Below the pieces are notes generated by a model. That model saw only the letters and a list, made by a program, of their open reading frames with translations, searched no databases and had not been told where the DNA came from. Source: Actinomycetota bacterium (GTDB taxonomy: Bacteria; Actinomycetota; CADDZG01; WHSQ01). From it: a DNA stretch of 5,242 bases. Below are positions 1 to 5,242 of this stretch, piece by piece. The position numbers and the translations under genes were made by a program. Location of the stretch: positions 1,904 through 7,145 of the forward strand of contig JADDQX010000071.1 in assembly GCA_016781115.1 (NCBI GenBank). Reading direction: 5' to 3'. Within the stretch, counting starts at the first letter, position 1. The number at the start of each line of letters is the position of its first letter.

Positions 1-1712
1 CTAATCTGTTCTCGTGGGTCGCGGTCCCCGCGCCTGCGGCCGAGATCGGCGGGTTGAGTGCCGATCGCACCGCAGCCGCCTTCTTCTATGGCTCCACCGC
101 GGCGGCGCTCCACATCTACCGCGGTCCGGTCGCGAGCGACGTGCGGACGCCACCGGACCAGTTCGTTCTCCCGGACATCTCTCTCTTGAACCCTCTGGAT
201 CCACCGGATCCTCGCCCGGGCGAACTTGGGCCGGGGGGTCGTGTGATCAAGATCGACGCGGGGGACTCGAAAACAGTTCCCTACCGGCTGACGGTTCCAC
301 CCAGCAAGACCCCGCTGGACGTCTATTTCGTCTTCGACACGTCCTCCAGCATGGCGCGCTTCCTCGCCGGGATGACGCAGGCGTTGGAGGACATCATCAA
401 TCGCCTCGGCCGTTCCGGCGTCGACGTCCAGTTCGGGATGGCCGAATACCGCGCCTATCCGGACGCGGAACCGCCGCGGTTGGGTCCCAGAGGGTCCGGC
501 CCACAGCTCTATGAGCCGAACTTCGTCTACCGCCAGCGCCAGGACATCGCTTCGACCATCAGCGGGATCGAGACGGCGCTACGCAACGTCGAGCCCGAAG
601 GCGGCGGCTTCTACAACGCGCAGCTCGGGGCGCTCTTTCACACGGCGAGCGCGGAGGGAGCGGATATCGAGCCGGCGGGTCCCGCGGGGCCAGACGTTCC
701 GGCCGGGACGAACGCGACGTTCAGGCGTGAGGCGCTGCATGTCGCGCTGCTGGTCTCGGACGAGGAGTTCAAGGACAGGCCGTACCAGGGCGACGGGACT
801 CCGCCGGACCTCCCGAGGTTCGATGAGGTTGCCGACGCCCTGAACGCGCAGAACATCAAGCAGGTAGGGATCTCGCTCGCGTACCAGGGGACCGCCAACG
901 CCACGGCCGATATGCAGGCGATGGCAGAGGCCACCGGTGCTACGGCTCCCGCCGGTGGGGTTGACTGCGATGGCGACGGCCGCCCGGATGTCGCCGGAGG
1001 TGCGGCCTTGGTGTGTGAGGTGGAGAACGAATCTCTGGACAACGGGGCCAGCCTCGTGCCTTCCATAGTCAACCTGGTCGAATCGATAAGGACCCGTGAG
1101 TCGGTGCGGCTGGCGGTTGCCGGAGCCGATGAGGTGACGCAGAAGGTCACCCCCGACTCCTACGACAGCGTGGTCCTGCAGTCCTCCAACCGCCTCACCT
1201 TCGACGTCACCTTCCGGTGCCCGCTGACACAGGCGGGCGAACGCTTCCCCGTCAAGCTGACCGCTCGGGGGATCGAGCCGGGGCTCTCGACCACCGCCAC
1301 CGTCGTGTGTCGCTCGGTCGCTGCATCCCGCAACGACGACAAGGAGTTGCCGCTCGCCTTCCCGATCGAGCCGCTCCTGGGCTTGATCCCCCTGGTGCCC
1401 GTAGGTCCTCCTCCACCCATCACGGAGCTGGCCTCGTCGACCCAGGCGCAAGCGCAGTCGCAAGCTCAGGCCCAGGCGCAGGCATCCATGGCCGCTCAGG
1501 AACAGGAGCAGCCGCAGCTCGCCTTCGTGCACGCGATGCACGCGTTGCGACAGCAAGCTCAAGAGGAGTACGCGATGTCGAGCTTCCGCGACCGGTCCGC
1601 GGTGCAGCCACACGCGCTCGTGCTCGGCGGGGCGGCGCTGCTGATGTCTCTGGGCTTCGGCGTAGCCATGACGCGGCAGCGAACCCGGATCCGCCTCCGC
1701 CGCGCTCGCTGA
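1..1712 (+). CDS. Integrin-beta-like vWA surface protein with C-terminal membrane anchor (5' partial)
   Basis: Predicted cell-surface, metal-dependent binding protein. The frame is open from the first full codon (position 3) with no stop, so the true start and any signal peptide lie left of the window; a TTG at 54 is possible but has no ribosome binding site. Numbering from that TTG: residues about 62-87 resemble the strand of the integrin hybrid domain that precedes the beta-I domain; 88-348 form a vWA/beta-I domain with MIDAS motif D95-T-S97-S-S99, a PEGG segment (181-184) and an Asp (D236) after a hydrophobic strand, as in integrin beta; 350-420 resemble the second half of the hybrid domain. 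Then come a Pro-rich linker (433-455), a Gln/Ala repeat (464-477), a transmembrane helix (about 521-539) and an Arg-rich tail, which predicts type I topology. No EGF repeats are present. The N-terminal 60 residues are unassigned and may end a preceding repeat domain. The vWA fold is firm; the integrin relation rests on motif-level comparison from memory. Confidence 0.93.
   Translation, partial: NLFSWVAVPAPAAEIGGLSADRTAAAFFYGSTAAALHIYRGPVASDVRTPPDQFVLPDISLLNPLDPPDPRPGELGPGGRVIKIDAGDSKTVPYRLTVPPSKTPLDVYFVFDTSSSMARFLAGMTQALEDIINRLGRSGVDVQFGMAEYRAYPDAEPPRLGPRGSGPQLYEPNFVYRQRQDIASTISGIETALRNVEPEGGGFYNAQLGALFHTASAEGADIEPAGPAGPDVPAGTNATFRREALHVALLVSDEEFKDRPYQGDGTPPDLPRFDEVADALNAQNIKQVGISLAYQGTANATADMQAMAEATGATAPAGGVDCDGDGRPDVAGGAALVCEVENESLDNGASLVPSIVNLVESIRTRESVRLAVAGADEVTQKVTPDSYDSVVLQSSNRLTFDVTFRCPLTQAGERFPVKLTARGIEPGLSTTATVVCRSVAASRNDDKELPLAFPIEPLLGLIPLVPVGPPPPITELASSTQAQAQSQAQAQAQASMAAQEQEQPQLAFVHAMHALRQQAQEEYAMSSFRDRSAVQPHALVLGGAALLMSLGFGVAMTRQRTRIRLRRAR
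315..1103 (+). other. Integrin beta-I-like vWA domain region with MIDAS site
   Basis: The strand PLDVYFVFD leads into D-T-S-S-S-M at 336-353, the DxSxS metal-ion-dependent adhesion site. A PEGGGFYNAQ segment at 594-623 matches in place and wording the PEGGFDAIMQ segment of integrin beta chains, whose Glu helps bind the MIDAS metal. The strand HVALLVSDEEFK supplies an Asp at 759-761, equivalent to the fifth MIDAS ligand. The domain closes with a helix, VPSIVNLVESIRTRESV, that resembles the alpha-7 helix and its exit into the hybrid domain. The two Asp residues that form the adjacent (ADMIDAS) site in integrins are replaced by Ala-Arg-Phe after the MIDAS Met. Confidence 0.8.
963..989 (+). other. 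Calcium-loop-like DxDxDG insertion within the vWA domain
   Basis: The nine residues D-C-D-G-D-G-R-P-D have the Asp spacing of calcium-binding loops seen in thrombospondin type 3, dockerin and EF-hand-like repeats. The loop lies late in the vWA domain, just before the final helix. One Cys is inside the loop (codon 966-968) and another 16 residues later (codon 1014-1016), so a disulfide could close the insertion in an exported protein. Metal binding is inferred from the motif alone. Confidence 0.6.
1443..1484 (+). repeat. Gln/Ala dipeptide repeat, part of the stalk
   Basis: An imperfect 6-bp repeat (CAG/CAA followed by GCN) encodes alternating Gln-Ala with one Ser interruption and continues into a Gln/Glu-rich stretch. 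It lies between the Pro-rich linker and the transmembrane helix of the integrin-like protein, where a flexible or helical stalk would be expected. Synonymous codons vary between units, so selection on the peptide is likelier than very recent slippage. Confidence 0.75.
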
Positions 1713-1793
1713 CGCTGTTTCGGCCACCGGGTCAAGCAGGAGCCTCCGGCCTGGCGGCGAATCCCTCCGAAACGATATCAAGGAGGAAAACCG
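1713..1793 (+). promoter_or_regulatory. Short intergenic region with strong ribosome binding site
   Basis: The 81-bp gap between the integrin-like gene and the first propeller gene contains a perfect AAGGAGG at 1780-1786, seven bases before the ATG at 1794. No convincing terminator hairpin and no clear -35/-10 pair were found, so read-through from the upstream gene is possible. The strong site suggests efficient translation of the propeller. Confidence 0.7.
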
Positions 1794-2948
1794 ATGAAGC
1801 GGATCTTGTCTCTGCTGGCCGTCCCGGCATTGCTGGTGGGCCTGCTCTCACCCGCGTCCGCGGGTCCTACTCCCGGCGGCTTCGCGAGCGACAACGTGGA
1901 GTTCGTCGGTCACGTCCCGTTCGAGTCGGCCACGTCGACCGGTGTGACCATCGACGGAAAGTACATGTACCTGACGAGCTGGAAGAACGTCTCGGTCTAC
2001 GACATCTCGGACCCGACCAGCCCCAAGCTCCTCGACATCGAGCACTTCGGCTTCTGGTTCGAGAACGAAGACGTTCCGGTCTCGCCGGACGGCAACATCA
2101 TGCTGTTCTCCGAGTCTCTTCCCGGTGACGCTCTTCACGTCTGGGACGTCGAGGACAAGACGAACATCAAGCTGATCGCGTCGCTCGAGGGCGCCGGTGA
2201 CCACACCGCTTCCTGCATCTTGAAGTGCAAGTGGGTATATGGCTCCGACGGCACGATCGTGGACCTGCGTGACCCGACCAAGCCCAAGCTGGCGGCGGCG
2301 CGGGGCGACAAGAACAACTGGCACGCGCAGGTCGGGATCAAGGGCGGCGGCCACGACGTGACCGAGTACCGCAACGGGTTCATCCTCGTGTCTACGATCA
2401 GCGAGGGCTTCCAGATCGTGGACGTTCGCAAGCCGACCGCGCCCAAGCTGGTATCCCGTTCCGCCCATCCGAACCCCGCCTGGTTGTTCCACTCCGGCGA
2501 GTGGCCTCGTGGGGGCAGGGACAAGCTCGTCTTGCTGCAGGGTGAGAAGAACTTCAAGCCTCGCTGCGCACCCCAGAACAACGGTCCCTTCCAGACCTGG
2601 ACGCCTTCGGGCAATAGCTTCAAGCTGCTGGACACGTACGCGGTGGAGAACGGGACCTACCAAGATGGCCGGCCTGCGGTGAACGCTCTCGGCTGCTCGG
2701 CTCACTGGTTCGAGGCGCACCGGAAGTTCAAGAACGGCGGGCTCGTGACCGCCGGCTTCTACGAGCACGGCACACGGTTCCTCGACATCGCCCCGAACGG
2801 CAAGATCAACGAGGCGGGGTACTTCGTGCCCTACGGTGGCTCGACCTCGGCCGCCTACTGGGTGCCGACCGACAAGGAAGGCCGCCTCGCCTACGCCGTC
2901 GACTACACCCGGGGCATCGACATCATCCGCTTCACCGGCAAGATCTAG
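1794..2948 (+). CDS. Secreted LVIVD-repeat seven-bladed beta-propeller protein (first paralog)
   Basis: A 384-residue exported protein of the LVIVD-repeat beta-propeller family, whose molecular role is generally unknown. The start is fixed by the AAGGAGG site and a clean Sec signal peptide (Lys-Arg, hydrophobic core, cleavage after the ASA ending at residue 23). Repeats of the form (V/I)xDxxDPTxPKL occur near 67-80, 114-128, 154-167 and 206-220; three more degenerate blades follow, so I count seven. His residues at comparable first-strand positions (H137, H187, H233, H304, with E92 in blade 2) could ring the central channel. C141, C145, C258 and C301 recur in the next gene and could form disulfides or bind metal. 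There is no anchor or sorting signal, so the protein is probably released or held by a partner. The family assignment is firm; the metal site is inference. Confidence 0.95.
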   Translation: MKRILSLLAVPALLVGLLSPASAGPTPGGFASDNVEFVGHVPFESATSTGVTIDGKYMYLTSWKNVSVYDISDPTSPKLLDIEHFGFWFENEDVPVSPDGNIMLFSESLPGDALHVWDVEDKTNIKLIASLEGAGDHTASCILKCKWVYGSDGTIVDLRDPTKPKLAAARGDKNNWHAQVGIKGGGHDVTEYRNGFILVSTISEGFQIVDVRKPTAPKLVSRSAHPNPAWLFHSGEWPRGGRDKLVLLQGEKNFKPRCAPQNNGPFQTWTPSGNSFKLLDTYAVENGTYQDGRPAVNALGCSAHWFEAHRKFKNGGLVTAGFYEHGTRFLDIAPNGKINEAGYFVPYGGSTSAAYWVPTDKEGRLAYAVDYTRGIDIIRFTGKI

Positions 2949-2968
2949 TCTCGACGAAACGCTTGACC

Positions 2969-2996
2969 AAGAAGGGCCCCGAGAGGGGCCCTTCTT
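2969..2996 (+). terminator. Hairpin terminator between the two propeller genes
   Basis: A perfect 12-bp inverted repeat (2969-2980 paired with 2985-2996) encloses a GAGA tetraloop of the stable GNRA type. It begins 20 bases after the stop codon of the first propeller gene. The strand after the stem is only moderately T-rich (TTCTTCATT, partly inside the stem), so this is a probable intrinsic terminator that may be incomplete and attenuate rather than abolish transcription of the second paralog. Confidence 0.8.
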
Positions 2997-3077
2997 CATT
3001 AGACAGGCGGTTCGCGCTGCGATGTGACGGCAGGACTCGGACCCGCAGGGGCGAACTACGACTGTGACCACTACTTC

Positions 3078-3083
3078 GGAGGT
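3078..3083 (+). promoter_or_regulatory. Ribosome binding site that sets the start of the second propeller gene
   Basis: GGAGGT lies ten bases before the ATG at 3094. The alternative in-frame GTG at 3064 lies upstream of this site, so it could not use it, and it would add ten polar residues in front of the signal peptide. The ATG is therefore preferred. Between the hairpin and this site (2997-3077) I see no convincing promoter. Confidence 0.8.
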
Positions 3084-3093
3084 ACGAACGACG

Positions 3094-4194
3094 ATGCGCA
3101 GACTCCTTGCCGCGATAGCAGCGTTCTCGCTCGCGTTCGTCGCGCCGGCCTCGGGTTCACCGGCGGGCGGACCGACCGTCGGTGGCTTCGCGAGCGACAA
3201 CTTCGAGTACGTCACCCACATCCCGTTCAACAACGACACCGCCGGAGCGCGCATCTTTGGGCGCTACCTGTACCTGACGACCACCAGAGACCTCCGCATC
3301 TACGACATCACGAAGCCTGCGGCCCCCGAGCTCGTCGGCTCTGCGGTCATCCCGCAGTTCCCGCCTTACTTCGGCGAGGAGGATCCGGACACGAACGGAA
3401 AGATCCTTCTGCTCAACGGATCGGTCGTCGATGTGGAGGACAAGACGAATCCCGTCGTGATCGGCGAGCACGAGGCCGACCAGCACACGATCTCGTGTGT
3501 CCTGGACTGCACCTACGCCTACGGCTCGGAGGGGGCCATCGTCGATCTGAGAGACCCGACCAAGCCGAAGGTCGTCGGCGACTGGACCAAGTTCGCCCCG
3601 CCGCTCGGCAACACCCACGATGTAACCGAGGTGAAGCCTGGTCTCGTCATGACCTCGACTAACCCGCTCGTGTACCTGGATGCTCGCAAGGACCCGCTGC
3701 GTCCCAAGGTTCTTGCCGCAGCGGGCACCGACGACGGCTCCTACATGCACGCGAACCTGTGGCCCCGCCAAGGCAAGGAGCGCTACCTCTTGGTGGGGAG
3801 CGAGACGCTGGGTCCGCGCTGCGGGCCTGACTCCGGAGCCTTCATGACCTGGGATACGAAGAACTGGCAGAAGACGCGGACCTTCAAGCTGACCGACACC
3901 TACCGCGTCGAGAACGGGCTGTATACGGATGGCAACTCGCCCGCGAACCTCTTCTGCGCCCACTGGTTCGAGACGCATCCGAAGTACCGCAACGGTGGGC
4001 TGGTTGCGATGGCGTGGTACGAGCACGGCACGCGGCTCTTCGACATCTCCTCGACCGGAAAGATCAAGGAAGCCGGCTACTTCATCCCCTACGGAGGCTC
4101 GACCTCGGCGGCCTACTGGGCGAACGACGAGATCCTGTACTCGGTCGACTACAACCGCGGCCTGGACGTGCTCCGCTACACCGGCAAGGTCTAG
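3094..4194 (+). CDS. Secreted LVIVD-repeat seven-bladed beta-propeller protein (second paralog)
   Basis: A 366-residue paralog of the preceding gene. The start at 3094 follows a GGAGGT site and gives a compact signal peptide (Met-Arg-Arg, Ala/Leu/Phe core, cleavage probably near residues 19-23). After it the protein begins with the same GGFASDN segment as its neighbour and ends with the same pattern (YFxPYGGSTSAAYW, then a DYxRGxD strand). LVIVD-type repeats occur near residues 67-81, 110-123, 148-161 and 192-207, followed by three more divergent blades. The four Cys (C135, C139, C243, C288) and the His residues H131, H175, H219, H290, H295 and H311 match those of the first paralog, while surface loops differ, including a shorter blade 2. 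No membrane anchor is present. The function is unknown; the shared residues suggest a common ligand or metal site, and the differing loops suggest distinct partners. Confidence 0.95.
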   Translation: MRRLLAAIAAFSLAFVAPASGSPAGGPTVGGFASDNFEYVTHIPFNNDTAGARIFGRYLYLTTTRDLRIYDITKPAAPELVGSAVIPQFPPYFGEEDPDTNGKILLLNGSVVDVEDKTNPVVIGEHEADQHTISCVLDCTYAYGSEGAIVDLRDPTKPKVVGDWTKFAPPLGNTHDVTEVKPGLVMTSTNPLVYLDARKDPLRPKVLAAAGTDDGSYMHANLWPRQGKERYLLVGSETLGPRCGPDSGAFMTWDTKNWQKTRTFKLTDTYRVENGLYTDGNSPANLFCAHWFETHPKYRNGGLVAMAWYEHGTRLFDISSTGKIKEAGYFIPYGGSTSAAYWANDEILYSVDYNRGLDVLRYTGKV

Positions 4195-4209
4195 CAGCCG
4201 CTCTCTGCG
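4195..4209. other. Convergent junction of 15 bp
   Basis: The stop codons of the second propeller gene (plus strand) and the GH57 gene (minus strand) are separated by 15 bases. No hairpin fits within this gap and I saw no strong one in the immediate flanks, so the two transcripts probably overlap at their 3' ends or end by Rho-dependent termination. Confidence 0.7.
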
Positions 4210-5242
4210 CTACCGAGCGATCCGGAGGTAGACGTCGGCCCCCGTGCCGACCTCGGGATCGTTGCTCTTCGCCTGCTCCAGGATCGCGACGAAATCCCGC
4301 TCCGGCACCGGATGGTCCAGCTGCTTCAAGAGGTCGACCACCGCGGCGGCGTACCTCAGTACCTGCACCGTCTCGATCCCTCCGATGTCGTTGAAGAACC
4401 AGCCACAGCTCGTGTACATCGCGAGTGCGTGTTCCTGCATCTTGAGCAGGGACGCCGCGGTCTCCCGTTGCTCCCCGTCCAACGGACGTGACTGATGCTC
4501 CGCCAGGAAGGCTTCCCTGCCGGTCTCGCCGATCACGACGCGTACGTAGTCATCGCGCGCCGCCCACGGATCGCGCAGTAGGTCGCCTGCACTTCTTTCG
4601 AACGCCTCATCTGCCACGTCCCGCAACAGATCGAGGCCCTCGCGCAGGGGGCCGCGCCACTCCTGGTTCCACGCGGCCTCGCCGCCCGTGGAGCACCCAC
4701 AATCGCGGCACCACCTACCGACACCGTGCGCGCACGACCACGAGCTTCCCTCGCCTCCTACGACGTCGGCCTCGAGGGTCGCGGGGTGGCCGGCGAGGTG
4801 GGAGGCGTAGTTCGTCACCGACAGTCTTCGCCGCTCGGCTTCTACGAACAGGGCATATGCCAAGCCGAGGTCGCTGAAGACCTGATGGTGACCGTAGGTT
4901 TCGCCATCGGTCGCCGCGTGAACGAGATCGTTCTGGTCGTAGAGGACCTGCGACTCGAACAGGTCCAGGAACCCTCCTGCATCTCGTCCGGCGCCTTCGA
5001 AAGCGATCCGGCGGGCGATCTCGCCGTTGTAGAAGAAGAGCGTGATGGTCCGTCCGGACCCGTCCGGGTGCAGGTATCGGTACGGGACGCGCGGGTCGAT
5101 CGGTGGCGTCTGCCAGTGACCCTCTGGCGTTCGCCAGCGGCTGGCCTGGCTGGGGGCCAGGATCGTGAAGCCGACTCCCTCGTCGATCAAGGCGGCTAGG
5201 ACGTCGCGGTTCGCCGCCGTTTCCGGGAGCCACAGACCCTCT
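4210..5242 (-). CDS. GH57-type glycoside hydrolase with DUF3536 C-terminal region (5' partial)
   Basis: The C-terminal 343 residues of a probable alpha-glucan-acting enzyme. The frame is open to the right edge; a TTG at 5190 lies inside conserved family sequence, so it is not the start. Numbered from the edge, the fragment opens with EGLWLPETA; E7 in this W-L-x-E motif corresponds to the GH57 nucleophile. TDGETYGHH follows, where D112 corresponds to the acid/base Asp of the GH57 D-G-E motif. The DUF3536 hallmarks come next: a Cys-rich segment SCAHGVGRWCRDCGC (169-183), a WNQEWR stretch, and MYTSCGWFF followed by GIETVQVLRYAA near the C terminus. No signal peptide or membrane segment is visible in this part, so it is probably cytoplasmic. 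By family knowledge GH57 enzymes include amylases, glucanotransferases and branching enzymes; the substrate here is not known. It is convergent with the propeller genes and probably unrelated to them. Confidence 0.94.
   Translation of the reverse strand, partial: EGLWLPETAANRDVLAALIDEGVGFTILAPSQASRWRTPEGHWQTPPIDPRVPYRYLHPDGSGRTITLFFYNGEIARRIAFEGAGRDAGGFLDLFESQVLYDQNDLVHAATDGETYGHHQVFSDLGLAYALFVEAERRRLSVTNYASHLAGHPATLEADVVGGEGSSWSCAHGVGRWCRDCGCSTGGEAAWNQEWRGPLREGLDLLRDVADEAFERSAGDLLRDPWAARDDYVRVVIGETGREAFLAEHQSRPLDGEQRETAASLLKMQEHALAMYTSCGWFFNDIGGIETVQVLRYAAAVVDLLKQLDHPVPERDFVAILEQAKSNDPEVGTGADVYLRIAR

Noticed and set aside
54..56. TTG as the true start of the integrin-like gene
   Set aside because: No ribosome binding site precedes it, no signal peptide follows it, and the frame stays open to the window edge with plausible coding sequence.
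579..1781. Long reverse-strand open frame opposite the integrin-like gene
   Set aside because: Its translation is Arg/Gly/Leu-rich without recognisable domains, whereas the plus strand has clear vWA motifs and a transmembrane segment. It is a GC-driven shadow.
1217..2128. Plus-strand frame bridging the integrin-like gene and the first propeller gene
   Set aside because: It overlaps two real genes in another frame and its product is low-complexity Arg/Gly/Pro-rich with no domain signature.
3000..3028. Possible promoter (TAGACA, then TGTGAC after 17 bases) after the hairpin
   Set aside because: The -35-like element is fair, but the -10-like element matches only half of the consensus, which is not enough in GC-rich DNA.
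3064..3066. GTG as start of the second propeller gene
   Set aside because: The GGAGGT site lies downstream of it and is well placed for the ATG at 3094, which also gives a typical signal peptide.
1848..3254. Reverse-strand open frame of 468 codons covering the first propeller gene and the start of the second
   Set aside because: It runs opposite two well-supported genes and across the terminator hairpin, and its product has biased composition with no domain signature.
3157..4026. Reverse-strand open frame opposite the second propeller gene
   Set aside because: Same shadow pattern; the plus-strand product has a signal peptide and family repeats.
5188..5190. TTG on the minus strand as start of the GH57 gene
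   Set aside because: The conserved family motif WLPE lies upstream of it in the same open frame, so it is an internal Leu codon.

Overview
The window is GC-rich, densely coding bacterial DNA with strong AGGAGG-type ribosome binding sites and long GC-driven shadow frames opposite the real genes. Together with the families present (secreted LVIVD-repeat propellers and a GH57/DUF3536 enzyme), this suggests a high-GC actinobacterium or similar lineage, probably uncultured. That placement is inference; no rRNA, tRNA or marker gene is present to fix it.

Layout: (1) 1-1712, plus strand, is the 3' part of a gene running in from the left edge. It encodes a membrane-anchored surface protein with an integrin-beta-like vWA (beta-I) domain carrying an intact DxSxS metal site, flanked on both sides by hybrid-domain-like sequence. 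These are followed by a proline linker, a Gln/Ala repeat, one transmembrane helix and an Arg-rich tail. (2) 1794-2948 and (3) 3094-4194, plus strand, are tandem paralogs. Both encode exported LVIVD-repeat beta-propellers, which I read as seven-bladed, with shared Cys and inner-strand His residues. A 12-bp stem terminator-like hairpin with a GAGA loop lies between them. (4) 4210-5242, minus strand, is the C-terminal part of a GH57-type glycoside hydrolase with a DUF3536 C-terminal region. It converges on gene 3 with a 15-bp gap and its 5' end is beyond the right edge.

The first three genes all encode proteins predicted to act outside the cell or at its surface, and they look like one locus: a membrane-tethered, metal-dependent adhesion-type module followed by two secreted propellers. 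No partner is proven. The pairing recalls the vWA-plus-propeller head of eukaryotic integrins, but that is only an analogy. The GH57 gene is probably a separate, cytoplasmic carbohydrate-metabolism unit. No mobile element, CRISPR array, RNA gene or integration site was seen.
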